From: Flaccisagitta enflata
Taxonomy: Eukaryota > Chaetognatha > Sagittoidea > Aphragmophora
DNA: 64,000 nucleotides
Assembly (NCBI GenBank): GCA_965153355.1
Contig: OZ231127.1
Coordinates: 62,992,001-63,056,000, forward strand
Reading direction: 5' to 3'
Part shown: positions 10,653 to 22,395 of the stretch, piece by piece
Numbering within the stretch: the first letter of the stretch is position 1
How the letters are laid out: every line of letters starts with the position of its first letter
Position numbers and translations under genes: made by a program
Notes under the pieces: generated by a model
Told to the model about the DNA's origin: nothing
The model's database searches: none
What the model saw: only the letters and a program-made list of their open reading frames with translations

Positions 10653-12489
10653 TTTAAGTCGCGTGCTACGCGACTCTACACCCCGCTTTGTCGGTCCGTC
10701 GGTCGCTTGGTGGGTTGGTCAGTCCCATTTTTACTTTTTCGGCGTTTTATAGGTTTGTGGGCTCACAGTATGTTTTCCCCCTCAAGTGCTCAAAACCGAT
10801 GTACCCGATCATTTTCGATTATTTTTATAATATTACGACCTAGAACAAAAGAGATTTGGGATCTTTGATCCATTTTAGGGACCGCGAGTTCCGTTTATTT
10901 ATCACCACTCAAAGGTGGTTGTGGTGAAAATGTTGAAATCTGGTCACTTTGGGCTCAAAATCGGGCCCCTTCAGTTTTCAAATTTGACTCAAAATCCATG
11001 AGATTATGAAACTAGAGCTCAAGAGCTAACCAGTGGTGCAATCCGCATGTTGCTAACATTTTTTGTTAAGATTTGAGAGCTTTTCAAAGATGGAAGGGTA
11101 TGAGGGTTTTTTTACCCGATGAATTTGGTGGTCAATTTTGACATTTTTTACAATTTTTGATATATCTCCACTTTGGATGGATAAATCTGGATGAAATTGG
11201 TGACCAAATTGAAGAGTTTTTGATGCTCTAACTGAATCTGGTAAAATTTTTGATCGATATGATCCTCAAAATTTTTGGGAGACTCTAGAAGTAAGTGCTA
11301 AAAAGTGAATTTTTTCACCATTATGGCTACTTTGGTCAAAAAATTTGGACACTTCCAAGATAGAAAAAGACAAAAAATTCATGGGCAAATTAAACTACAG
11401 TTCAAGATCTAACCAGTGCTGCAATCGGCATGTCAAAATGTTGAAGCATATAGATTTGGCAGAGCTTCAAAGATTGGTGGGTATGATAAAATGACATTTT
11501 TTGGTCATTATGAGCCTAAAAGCTCTGCCAAATCTATATGCTTCAACATATTGACATGCCAATTGCACCACTGGTTAAATCTTGAACTGTAGTTTAATTT
11601 GCCCATGAATTTTTTGTCTTTTTCTATCATGGAAGTGCCCAAATTTCTTTACCAAAGTAGCCAAAATGGTGAAAAAATTCACTTTTTAGCACCTGCTTCT
11701 AGAGTCTCCCAAAATTTTTGAGGGTCATATCGATCAAAAATTTTACCAGATTCAGTTAGAGCATCAAAAACTCTTCAATTTGGTCACCAATTTCATATAA
11801 ATTTGTCCATCCAAAGCGGAGATATATCAAAAATTGTAAAAAATGTCAAAATTGACCACTAAATTCATCTGGTAAAAAAACCTCATACCCTTCCATCTTT
11901 GAAAAGCGCTAAAATCTTAACAAAAAATGATAGCAACATGCGGATTGCACCACTGGTCAGCTCTTGAGCTCTAGTTTCATAATCTCATGGATTTTAGGTC
12001 AAATTTCAAAAGCAAAGTGGCCCAGTTTCGAGCCCAAAGTGACTGAATTTCAACATTCTCACCACAACCACCATTGAGTGGTAATAAATAAATGGAACTC
12101 GCGGTCCCTAAAATGGATCAAAGATCCCAAATCTCTTTTGATCTAGGTAAAAATATCATAAAAATAATCAAAAACGATCGGGTACACAGGTTTTGAGCAC
12201 ATGAGGGGGAAAACACAGCCTCACAGTTCCTTCCCAAATGTCATTAAAAGTCATTGTAAGTCATTTTAAGTCATTTTGAGTCATTCTAAGTGATTTAAAG
12301 TCATATTGAGTTATATCAAGTCACCTAAGTCAATAAGGTCAATATGGTCATTAAAGTCATTTTAAGTCATTTTAAGTCATTTTAAGTCATTTTAAGTCAT
12401 TTCAGGTCACCTTGAGTCATTCAAAGTCAATTTAAGTCATCTTAAGCTATTTATGTCCCGCACGCGACTTATAGGTGTTGGCCTTGTTT
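10653..12489 (-). mobile_element. HLE-B, 1.84-kb copy built on a large inverted repeat
   Basis: Read on the minus strand it starts ACAAGGCCAACACCTATAAG, has a GTCGCGTGC subterminal motif, and carries a 10-bp minisatellite GTCATTTTAA (12,238-12,460 on the plus strand). Next comes a 1.47-kb imperfect palindrome, then a GGTC/GGAC tract near 10,690-10,725, and the hairpin GTCGCGTGCTACGCGAC followed by TTAAAA. No helicase-like frame was seen. Confidence 0.7.
10756..12228. repeat. large imperfect palindrome (two about 710-bp arms, 54-bp loop)
   Basis: The left arm, about 10,756-11,466, is repeated in reverse complement at about 11,521-12,228, with scattered substitutions and small indels (judged by eye at about 90 percent or better). 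For example, AGATTTGGCAGAGCT at the loop edge is answered by AGCTCTGCCAAATCT, and CAAGTGCTCAAAACC near the outer end by GGTTTTGAGCACATG. The loop 11,467-11,520 is single copy. Confidence 0.95.
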
Positions 12490-13008
12490 AGAAGTTTCTT
12501 CCTTTTCAGTTTTCTCTTTTCGTGGAAAGTGAGTGATCTGGCAACTGACTATCTGAGCACAAAGCGAATCAAATTTTGATTCATTGTAAAATGAAAACGC
12601 AAAACATTACTGATTAACATCAAGGGTTGTGAATTCTTTGTTTGGGACGAATCTGGTCTTTGCAGCTTTTTTAACTGAAGAAAAAGACTCAACTAAAGTT
12701 GTTGCTTTTTTGGCTGTCTGTATATTCATGGCCGAAATGGTATCTTCACTCATAAGTGGTTATTAGTAAAACTTATTACAGAAGCCTTCTTCCCTACATA
12801 TTAGTGAAGGATATGTTTTACTTTTCTAGCGGCTCATACGGGAAATGTAAGGACATACGGATGGACGGAATGACAAATACACATTCGAAAAGCGGAATAA
12901 AAAAAAAAAAAGACTGTAGGTCGTCTTTTGCCTCTTTTCCTTTCAAGCTGAAATTGTGTTTCTCCTCTGCGACGAAGAACAACTAAGTCAGTAAGTGCCT
13001 TAAACTAC
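12490..13008. other. no feature recognised
   Basis: Sequence between the HLE-B copy and the hAT-like MITE. There is an A-rich run near 12,899-12,911 and no supported gene. Confidence 0.35.
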
Positions 13009-13392
13009 CAGACCTTTTTTTAGGGCGGGCCCGCGGCCGCGGGCCCGAGGCCCGCAATTTGGCTGTCGGGCCAGCTGTTTTTGCTGGTTGCGGGCCTGGT
13101 TGGCCCGCCCTCATTTAGCCGTCTATTTTCTCTTCCAAGCAATTTTGATAACATACTTTGATTTGGTAAATCCTAGAATAGAATGATAATAAAACAAAGA
13201 CCTGAATATTTTCTCTCAAAAGACAGTCAAGGATCAAAGTAAAAAGCTGATGTTAAATGGAAGTGCTATTGAAAAGATTGGCACAACTGGGAAACACAGC
13301 AACCGGGCCCGCTGTTTCTGTGTCGGCCCGCTAAAATTTTGAGGAGTGGGCCTGACTGGCCCGCTCTGAGAATTTTTTTAAGAAAAGGCCTG
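13009..13392. mobile_element. hAT-like MITE with 8-bp target duplication and GC-rich palindrome
   Basis: The ends are CAGACCTTTT and AAAAGGCCTG, and the flanks are TAAACTAC and GAAACTAC (7 of 8 identical). A 22-bp perfect GC-only palindrome at 13,026-13,047 centres on GCGGCCGC. GGCCCGC motifs recur at both ends. Terminal CAG and an 8-bp duplication fit the hAT superfamily; no transposase frame was seen. Confidence 0.65.
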
Positions 13393-13799
13393 GAAACTAC
13401 CCTACCTCCCCCCTCCCCCCACCCTCTTGCGAATCACATGTACCCAGATAAAGACGACGTGCGGTAGCGCCAACGAGCTCATGTGTGTACAACAGCTATT
13501 TTTCCTGGGTGGTACAATCCCTGAACGTGAACGACGCGATCTCGTATTCAGTTTGTCAGTGACGTCAGTACTCAATTATGAGTTTTGTATGGTAAATGGT
13601 CAGTTATTACCAACATGTTTGTCAAACTTTCACTGAAAATCTGAAAGTTCTTAGGCCAGTAGTTTGCGTGCATGTGAGATTTGGTAGTTGCCATTTCGAT
13701 TTAACAAGGCCAACACCTATAAGTCGCGTGCGAGACTTCTTTACATAATCGCCTAATTATATAAGTAGATTATTTCCTGTGATGACAATAAAGACTATA

Positions 13800-14885
13800 A
13801 TTACCTGTTGACCTATAATTACCTATAATTACCTATAATTACCTATAATTATTACCCATAATCAAATAATGACCTATAAGTACCTATAAAGACCTATGAT
13901 TACATATAGACCTATGATAACATATGGACCAATGATTACCAATAATGATGTATGATTACCCATAATTACCCACAATAACTTATAATAACATAATGACCTA
14001 TAATTACCTATAATGACCTATGATTACCTATAATTACCTATGATTACTCATAATTAAATAATGACCTACAAATACCTAAAAAGACCTATGATTACCTATG
14101 ATTACCCATACCTACCTTTACTAACATAATGACCTTTAATGACCTATGATTACCTATAATTACCTATAATTGCATAATGACCTATAATTACCTATAATTA
14201 CCTATGATTAGCTAAAATTACCAATAATTGAATAATGACCTATAATTACCTATAATTGTTAATTGATGTATAATTACCTATAATGACCTATGATACCCTA
14301 TAATTACCTATAATTACATAATGACCTGTAATTACCTTTAATGACCTTTGATTACCAATAATTACCTTTGATTTCATAATGACCTATTATTACCTATAAC
14401 TATCTATAATGACCTATAATTACCTATAATTACATATTGACCTAGAATTACCTATAATGATCTATTATTACCTTTTATAAGCTATAATTTTCTCAAATTA
14501 CATAATGACCTAAAATTACCAATAATGACCTATAATTGCATTATGACCTGTAATGACCTATAATTACCTCTTATGACCTATAATTACCTATAATTACATA
14601 ATGACCTATAATTACCTGTAATTACCTATAATTACCTATAATTACCTATCATGTCCTATAATTACCTATAATCACCTATAATTACCTATAATTACCTATG
14701 ATTACATACTGACATATAATTACCAATAATGACCTATAATTGCATAATAACCTTTAATTACCTTTAATGACCTATAATTACCTATAATTACATAATGACC
14801 TATAATTACCTACAATGACCTATGATTACCTATAATGACCTATGATTACCCAAAATTTCAAAATGACCTATAATTACCTATAATT
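13800..14885. repeat. 10-bp minisatellite, ATTACCTATA / ATGACCTATA
   Basis: Degenerate 10-bp units with occasional 13-bp steps (ATTACATAATGAC) fill more than 1 kb inside the HLE-B copy. Confidence 0.95.
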
Positions 14886-15224
14886 AAATAAATAAAAAGT
14901 GAAATCACTACATTGACTAAGATGACTAAAATGACTGAAAATGACTTAGAATGACTTAGAATGACTAAAAATGACCTAAGATGACTTAGAATGACGTATA
15001 ATGACATAAAATGACTTAAAATGACTTAAAATGACTTAAAATGACTTAAAATAACCTAAAATGATGAAAAGGATTATATTGACTAAAATGACAATAATGA
15101 CTTAAAATGACTTGGAATGAATTAAAATGCCTTAAAATCACTTGAAATGACTTAGAATCACTTGAAATGACTTAAAATAACTTGAAATGACTTAGCATGA
15201 CTGAAAATGATGAAAAGAACTATA

Positions 15225-15816
15225 CTATCTAGGCGGAAAAAATGTTTTGGCATGTTTACATGAATATCTCAGGTTAGAATCAACCAAACATCAAAAAATT
15301 GGTGGGATAAATAAAGCTCTTCAAATTTGCAAAAAATTGACGCAAATCGCATCTCTCCAGCCCTTTCCGTTCAGTAGTTATTCAACTTTGATTAGAATAC
15401 TTCAATTTTGTTTTTGCTATTTTTACTCATTCTTCTGATAGTATCACTTCACTCTTTTTTCAATAACTTCTAAACGCGTTGAGTTAGACAGATGCGGTTT
15501 GCGTTGCCTGCTTGCAAATTCATAGGGCTTCAATTATGTCACCAATTTTTCTATGTTTTGATGAGTCTTGTGGAACCTATAAGTCTGAATGTAGCAAAAG
15601 AAGTGATAAAAATAAATCACGAGAAAGATCCAAAGGGCCTTCACTCAAGAGTAGCTCCAGAAGCTCCAGAAATCGCTTCGCCAACTAAGGACGACCCTGT
15701 TTCAGTCATAGAAAGCTCTCACTAAATATTGATAGATTTGTTACTGCTTTTTATTCATTTTTACATCAATTAATACATTTCTGTTACAGGACGAAAGATT
15801 TTTTCCGCCTAGATAG
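15225..15816. mobile_element. TA-flanked MITE, 19-bp inverted ends
   Basis: The ends CTATCTAGGCGGAAAAAAT and ATTTTTTCCGCCTAGATAG are near-perfect inverted repeats flanked by TA. The insertion point can be read because the surrounding minisatellite shows the unfilled form at about 15,068-15,085 (GATTATATTGACTAAAATG): removing the element and one TA gives the matching GAACTATATCGACTAAAATG. Two short plus-strand frames inside (63 and 77 codons) have no recognised family. Confidence 0.8.
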
Positions 15817-16046
15817 TATCGACTAAAATGACAATAATGACTTATAATAACTTAAAATGACTTAAAATGACTAAGAATGACTTAGAATGACTCAGAATGA
15901 CTTAGAATGACTTAGAATGACTGAAAATGACTTAAGGAAATAAAATTGATAAAAAAAGTAAAGTGTGACCAACCGACCGACCAACCGACCGACCGACGGA
16001 CAAAGCGGGTTGTAGAGTCGCGTGCACGCGACTAAAAACCCAGTTA

Positions 16047-16074
16047 TGCTTCTGTCTCTGTCTCTGTCTCCCCC

Positions 16075-16115
<41 letters not shown>
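16047..16115. repeat. (CT)n / CTGTCT microsatellite
   Basis: CTGT-interrupted CT, starting just after the HLE-B hairpin end. Confidence 0.95.
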
Positions 16116-16119
<4 letters not shown>

Positions 16120-16223
16120 GACACATACATAGACTGACTTTCTGTCCCGTATTCCCTTCAAGTTCAGCATCTCGGCCGGTCCCAAGTGCAGTTTCGCTCA
16201 TGCGTTTTTTTCCGATATTCACA

Positions 16224-16434
<211 letters not shown>

Positions 16435-16530
16435 TCAAGTCGGAGGAATTCTTTACTTGAAATAAGTAAAAAAAGAGAAAAAACTTGCATAGAAAAGCTG
16501 CCGGCGCCGCCGCTGCTGAAATTGGCCATT

Positions 16531-16535
16531 CTTCT

Positions 16536-16614
<79 letters not shown>
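16531..16614. repeat. (CT)n microsatellite
   Basis: CT tract 100 bp downstream of the (GA)n tract and complementary to it. Confidence 0.98.
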
Positions 16615-16617
<3 letters not shown>

Positions 16618-16852
16618 TTCTTTTCTACTTGGAAATAGTTATGCCGTCGTCATCAGACCGTGACTTTCACTGGAATCCAAAAGAGAAATCGGCAATGATT
16701 ACAGACGAAGTGAGAGAGAAAATTGATCACAAAACGAGACGAAAAAGTCATCTCTATTTTTGTCAGACGAGTCCGTCCCTACGATCGTCCGGCCATTCGT
16801 CTGCTCGTGTTCTTTTGTTTCGCTTGCTGGCAGATTGGTGATCAACGACTTC

Positions 16853-17180
16853 CCAAGGCCGGCTACACGACAACCCCAGTTGGTTGCGGGTGGCCAAGTG
16901 GTCCTATTTGAGGCCACTAGCGCATTTGGGCAGGAGCAGTGAGCAACGCATTGCGTGGGAAATTTGGAACACCCGTTATTTGTGAAGTTTCGATAGTCCC
17001 AAATAGCATTGAAGACACACCCGTTACGATTATTGCTTATAACGACTTCGTTTCCTAGTTAACGGTCGTTTTAAAGCTACACAAAGCTACATAAAGCTAT
17101 GTAAAGCTATCTAAGTTATCTAAAGCTATTTAGAGCTTTTTAAATTTTTTTCATCAATTTCTTAAAGCTATTTAAAGATA
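16853..17180 (+). mobile_element. HLE-A 5' fragment with AAAGCTAT minisatellite
   Basis: AAGGCCGGCTACACGACAAC, CCCAGTTGGTTGCGGGTGG and CATTTGGGCAGGAGCAG match the left part of the copy at 52,436. A 10-bp minisatellite (CTAAAGCTAT type) follows at about 17,070-17,175. No hairpin end was found, so it is probably truncated. Confidence 0.5.
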
Positions 17181-17391
17181 TTCAGTAAACATACAGTAAA
17201 ACAAATACAAACCAAATTCTATCAATTTTCATGAAGTAGCAGTAATGAGTAGTGTAAGGTTGTTTACCATGCATAGTAAGAGACCTCGGTTAAATAAGGA
17301 AGAACATAGAAAGCTTTATATCGAGTAAATCTAGTGAGAAAACGCAAAAAAAAAAAAGTTAAGAAATGACAAGACTAAAACAGTAAAAGGA

Positions 17392-17543
17392 ACAAGGCCG
17401 GATACACGGCAATCCAGTCGCGGATGGTTGGGCAGGAGCAGTAATGCAAAAACCGCAGGGAATTCAAAAATGTGACCTACCGACCTACCAACCAACCTAC
17501 CGACCGACACAGCAAGGTGTAGAGTCGCGTGTCCGCGACTGAA
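17392..17543 (+). mobile_element. HLE-A, short complete copy (152 bp)
   Basis: ACAAGGCCGGATACACGGCA, CCAGTCGCGGATGGTTGGGC, degenerate CTACCGACC units, CACAGCAAGGTGTAGAG, then GTCGCGTGTCCGCGAC and TGAAAA. Confidence 0.7.
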
Positions 17544-18086
17544 AACGATCGGTTTCTTTGACGAAAAGGTTTGGTTTTTATTGAAAGAAAAAGTGGAAGC
17601 AAAAGACAATTTCGGGCATCATGAAATGGTGTTTCGAAATTAGTTGTCAAGTAACCTGATAGTAGACGCAACATTTTGGTTTAAATCAGTTATCATTTAA
17701 TCAAGTTATCAAGCAGGCTTTGAGATTCAAAGAAAGATGATATCTTTACTTTCAAGTCTTGTTTGGTAAATGAATCGAATGAATGAAAAGACATTTATTG
17801 TAAATGTAAATGAATCGATATGATAAATTTGTCAACAGCACAGCATTCTGAAGTGATAGTGAAGTCAATCTTGATCATATCTCGCTCAGAAAGATTCGGG
17901 TGATTGTTTATTCTTCACCGCGGCAATTCATTTTCTCTCTCTCTCTCTCTGTAGCTCCATTCATCGAAGCGCGACTTTTACCCACTCAATCACTTTGCTC
18001 CGTCACTTTTTTGTCCCTCGATCAATCTAGCTGCTTCTGTTTAACTCGCTTTTCTTTCTCTTTCTATCCATTGGCTCGATTCTGTT
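17544..18086. other. no feature recognised
   Basis: AT-rich sequence with a short CT tract at about 17,934-17,950. No supported gene. Confidence 0.35.
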
Positions 18087-18115
18087 TGTCTGTCTGTCTG
18101 TCTATCTATCTATTG

Positions 18116-18147
<32 letters not shown>

Positions 18148-18262
18148 CTCTATCTATCTATCTATCTATCTATTTATCTATCTATTGATCTATCTTTTGA
18201 TCTACCTATCTGTCTATCTACCTGTCTGTCTGTCTGACTGTCTGTCTTTCTGTCTGTCTGTC
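18087..18262. repeat. (TCTA)n / (TCTG)n tetranucleotide tract
   Basis: TCTATCTATCTA and TCTGTCTGTCTG units with scattered TTGA interruptions. Confidence 0.95.
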
Positions 18263-18280
18263 CTTCAATCAATCTTCCTG

Positions 18281-18283
<3 letters not shown>

Positions 18284-18338
<55 letters not shown>
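18284..18338. repeat. (CT)n microsatellite
   Basis: A CT tract closing the tetranucleotide region. Confidence 0.95.
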
Positions 18339-18432
18339 CCCCATAGTATTACATGCTTTCTCTGGAATACGGTGGTTTGCCGAGGGATGAAAAAACAAGG
18401 CCAAGTAGGCCAATAAGGTGCGACATGTGGAT

Positions 18433-18739
18433 TAGGGTGGTCCCGAATTGGGTCAAATTTCATATATTGATATACTTGAGCCCTTTGCACAAATGTTCAA
18501 TAAAAGAAGGTTTTCTCACAAGCTGGGGTGTGAAATCAAATAAGAAACCTTGTCGGCAAAACTATAGGGTTGCCATGGGGATTTTTTTATTGCCATAGGA
18601 AGCCTATACTTTTGCCGCCATGGTTTAATCTTCAAATTCAGACCTCTACTTGTGGGAAGACCTTCTTTTTTGGTACATTTATGCAAAAAACTAGAGTATA
18701 TCATTTTTTGAAATTTGACCCTATTTCGTGACCACCCTA
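18433..18739. mobile_element. hAT-like MITE (307 bp), perfect 8-bp target duplication
   Basis: ATGTGGAT flanks the element on both sides (18,425-18,432 and 18,740-18,747). The ends are TAGGGTGGTC and GACCACCCTA, with a second inverted stretch AAATTGGGTCAAATTTCA against TGAAATTTGACCC. A second copy lies at 47,266. The similar conceptual peptides from both copies reflect repeat homology, not a gene. Confidence 0.85.
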
Positions 18740-18832
18740 ATGTGGATCGTCGAACGAATGCGTTACCCGATCGACCAACAGCCCGACCAACTGACCAACG
18801 AACATAGCTTTGTCGCACCAAAGTGATTTTAC

Positions 18833-18833
18833 A

Positions 18834-18893
<60 letters not shown>
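18833..18893. repeat. (GTCT)n microsatellite
   Basis: A pure 61-bp tetranucleotide tract. Confidence 0.97.
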
Positions 18894-18894
<1 letters not shown>

Positions 18895-19189
18895 GTTTTT
18901 TCATGTCAGAGAACTAGAGATACAGGGTGAGACTGAGACCAAAACGGAGAAACTCGTTTCAGAGTCAATATCGCGTCGACGTTATCTAATCTCATGTGTG
19001 AAAATGAGTGATCATTTTGAAACTTAAGTTATTTTCTATCAAAACATTCATTATTATAAGAATATATAAGTGCTAGTATTTAAAGACTGAAAAGGATAAA
19101 TAATCAAGTAAAATGAAATCAAAATTCAAATATAAAACATCAAATAACAAATGTGGAATAAAGGAAAAGTGTATTCAAAGATCAATTTT

Positions 19190-19720
19190 AAAAATTAAAA
19201 TATGATAAAAAAAAAATCAAAATATGATACAAAAAAAAATCAAAAAATAAATGTTAAAAAATGGTAAAAAATGGTAAAAAATAAAAAGGGTAAAAAGTGA
19301 AAATGATAAAAAATGAAAATGGTAAAAAATAGTAAAAAATGAAAATAGTAAAAAATGAAAATGGTGAAAAATGGTAAAAAATGAAAATGGTGAAAAATGG
19401 TAAAAAATGAAAAATAAAAAATGAAGAACAAAAAAATGAAAAATAAAAAATAAAAAGTGAAAAGTGAAAAGTGAAAAGTGAAAAATAAAAAATGATAAAT
19501 GAAAAATGAAAAATGAAAAGTGAAAGGTGAAAAATGAAAAGTGAAATTGGAAAAAGGAAAAGTGAAAAATGAAAAGTGAAATAAAAAATGAAAAATAAAA
19601 AATGAAAAATGAAAAATGAAAAATGAAAGATAAAAGATAAAAGATAAAAGATAAAAGATAAAAGATAAAAGATGAAAGATGAAAGATGAAAGATGAAAGA
19701 TGAAAGATGAAGAAAATCAT
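19190..19720. repeat. A-rich minisatellite (GAAAAATGAAAAT / GGTAAAAAAT)
   Basis: Degenerate units of about 7-13 bp, purine-rich on the plus strand. The HLE 3' end at about 20,005-20,057 may be the end of the element that carries it, but no 5' end was found. Confidence 0.85.
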
Positions 19721-20004
19721 TGCTAATAATGAAAATATGACATAAAGTTTATTTTTTCTTTAGTTTTTTTTTTCAAATGATCACAATATTTCCATGATGA
19801 ATAAAAAAGATAAACAAAAAATAACAGCAATAACAACAATTAATAACGCCTTAAATAACGCCACATAGACGCCAAGATGGCGTTACGTTGCCATGGTGAA
19901 TACCGCATATCGCGTTACTACAAAAGTCGTCATGCAATGGGTTGGCAGTGAGGCCAAAGACCGTAAAAACTTAAACAAAAGTATAATGTGAATGACCAAA
20001 CTAC

Positions 20005-20057
20005 TGACGGACGGACAAATTGGGGTGTAGACTGTAGAGTCGCGTAGCATGCGACAA
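20005..20057 (+). mobile_element. HLE 3' end, isolated
   Basis: GACGGACGGACAAATTGGGG, TGTAGAGTCGCGTAGCATGC and GCGACAACG match the (ACGG)n plus hairpin terminus of HLE elements. Confidence 0.5.
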
Positions 20058-20287
20058 CGAAATCAAAAACAGTTCACAAAAATGTATGAAAGAAAAGAGT
20101 GAAGGGACCACAATTTCATGTCCGTCATAGTCAGATTTTCATTGCTAATTATGCTCACCGCAATTTTGGCGGACAGTATATGCCTCAGGCAAGTCCTATT
20201 TCTTCTATGCTTGTATTCGTGAAGTTTATGAAAGTTTGGCTACATTATTACTTTACTAAAAACTTGAATAGAATAGAAAAGGAGATC

Positions 20288-20452
20288 TTTCTGGTGTTTA
20301 ATCCGGGTCCTTCCCAACTTTCCATAGATATACGAAATCCAATTCAAACCTTGACGAAATGTTGCTTAATAGAGACAAATCAACCGCAAGAAAAATCCCA
20401 AATTGTCAACTATTTTTGGTATGTGCTAGTGACAAGACAGTACACCAGATAT
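20288..20452 (+). repeat. repeat family A copy, interrupted by an M9 element
   Basis: CTGGTGTTTAATCCGGGTCC through GACAAGACAGTACACCAGAT is a diverged copy of 53,146-53,311. The homology stops exactly where the M9 element begins. Confidence 0.7.
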
Positions 20453-20785
20453 TTGGGTGCTTCACATAGCAAAAGTTGGTTATTTCTTTTCACCCTCATT
20501 ATCTAATGTGGAATGGTCAATTTTAGGATCCTTACCAATTTTCTATTATTAAAAATCATTCATCTTCCGTTTTTTAGAAAATTATCTTTGAGGACCTAAT
20601 TTGCATAATGCAGTGGGATAAAACAAAATACCGAATTCGTTCGAATTAGCCTTTTCAAATTTTTACTCTTCATGAAATTGTAATTCTGCTTTTTCATCAG
20701 CTCTTTCATAGCTTATGTTCTGATATTTCAGTTCATTTTTACAAATATAATGATTTTTTTGAAATAAATAATTGTCCTTTCAGAA
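20453..20785 (+). mobile_element. M9 element copy, right end missing
   Basis: It begins TTGGGTGCTTCACATAGCAA and stays similar to 41,164-41,500 (TTTGCATAATGCAGTG and AATTGTCCTTT landmarks) until about 20,785, where similarity stops without the right inverted repeat. Confidence 0.65.
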
Positions 20786-21417
20786 CATAATGTCCAATTC
20801 GGTCTCAACCATACTTAAGTGTACCCGCAGTTCTTTTTTCTCTCTCTCTTTTCCCCAGTTTTTATTTATGGACCATCTAACTCAAGGCTTTTCCCTAAAC
20901 CACTTCAAGTTCAGCCCTCCTCTGCGGTTCCTTCGTCACTCCATGTGGTTTCGCTCCGTATTATCGTTTCTCTGCATGTCTTTACTGGTTAAAGTTGGTG
21001 TGTCCTAGAGAGTGTCTGTCACTCTTTATTTGTCTATCCGATTGCTTATCTGGTTACCTTCAGCACTTTCGCTCTCTTAGTATACTATCTTTTTTTTCAC
21101 GCTGTTTCTGTCTTCATGATCTAAGTTTTTCCTTCTTCGAGGCAGATCTTCTTGTCTGCTTGAAGGCTGTCTGAAGGCTCTCTTTACTCATTGTCCGTTT
21201 ACCTCTTCTTGTCCATCTGTCTGTCTGTCTGTTAGTCCATCTCTCTCTCTCTATTCTTTCCTCCCGAAATCTTGAATGCTGCACGATAGAGGGCGTGTTT
21301 GTGGTCGGTTTCATATTGGATCTCCGCCATATTGAATAATCGGATATCCATTAGTGTTTGAATATTGCCTCACTATAGAAGAAACACGAGACATGAGTGT
21401 GGGGGGCAACTGCCGGC
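20786..21417. other. no feature recognised
   Basis: A pyrimidine-rich region with short CTGT runs. No supported gene. Confidence 0.35.
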
Positions 21418-21870
21418 CCCGCTTCTGTCTGCCGATCCGCGTCTGCCGGCCCGCGTCTGCCAGTGTGTGAGTGTCTGCTGGCGCGTGTCCGTCGGTCGCT
21501 TCCTGTCTCCCGGCCTGTACATGTCTGTCTGCTAGTGTGCATCCGTCTGCTGGAGCGTGTCGGTCCGTCGGTCCCAGTGTTCCGACCCGTATGTGTCAGT
21601 GCATATCTGTCTGCTAGCTCGCACCAGTCTATATCTCCTGACCCGCATCTTTTGCTGATCTGCTGTCTGTCTCTCCACTGGCTCGCGTCCATCCGTTAAA
21701 GCAAATTTGCAAGCCCATGTTTATCAACTGGTCCTGGTCTGTCTCTCCGCCGGACGGCATTTGTTTACCAGTCCATATCTGCGGTCCCGCATTTTCTAGT
21801 CCATGTCCATCTGTTGGGGTGCATCTGCTGGTTTGTGTCCATCTGCCAAGCCGCATCTGCTCGTCGTTTT
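21418..21870. repeat. degenerate GTCTGCTGG-type minisatellite
   Basis: Irregular units of roughly 20-30 bp built from GTCTGC(T/C)GGCCCGC and GTGTCCGTCGGTC motifs. It is open on both strands because of composition, not because it codes. Confidence 0.7.
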
Positions 21871-22395
21871 CCCCAATCAAACAAGGATTACATTTCTTGC
21901 AGTTTCTCTTAAACTTCATTGATAAAATGCAGTCACGTACGCACATGCGTTAAGTCAACCATTTGATTCTCATTGCCCACGTGACGAGACAAAAAAAATC
22001 TGCGTCTGTCGCCAACGTGACGTTAGAAACGCGACAATTTGCATTGGAGAATGGAGCACAGGAGAGGAGAGGAGAAGAAAGGAAGGGGAAAGGGAGGTTT
22101 GGAAATTTGCACTGGGGGATGGTAGAAAAATTTCGGCTCTGAATTTAAAGTTAACTTTTCATGTTGTGGGAGATACGGATTAATTTTTGTCGCAGTTGAA
22201 GTTAAATTTGCGCATGGTAGAATGAAAAGGCTTGGCTTAGAATGTTTTCCGGGATTACGCCAATATCGATATTTGGTTCTAGGATCTTGACATGATGTAC
22301 AACGCGAGAATGAAAGTAAGAGAAAACAGGATGATTGTTAGTTCTTATTTGTCCTTCATTCAAGACGAAAATTTTTAGCCGCGGGTAAACGACTA

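Larger units (their letters stand above)
13704..16036 (+). mobile_element. HLE-B, 2.3-kb copy with two minisatellites and a nested MITE
   Basis: The left end ACAAGGCCAACACCTATAAG and the GTCGCGTGC motif are followed by an ATTACCTATA-type array (13,800-14,885), an ATGACTTAAA array (14,905-15,215 and 15,830-15,945), a GACC/GACGG tract (15,968-16,000), CAAAGCGGGTTGTAG, and the 18-bp palindrome AGTCGCGTGCACGCGACT (16,016-16,033) with trailing AAAAA. The second array is interrupted at 15,225-15,816 by a TA-flanked MITE. Confidence 0.75.

Noticed and set aside
20099-20506. 135-codon plus-strand open frame
   Set aside because: It crosses from repeat family A into an M9 element, so the frame is a chance join.
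21351-21953. Overlapping open frames on both strands rich in Arg, Ser and Thr or Val, Cys and Ser
   Set aside because: They follow a degenerate GTCTGCTGG minisatellite; open on both strands because of composition.
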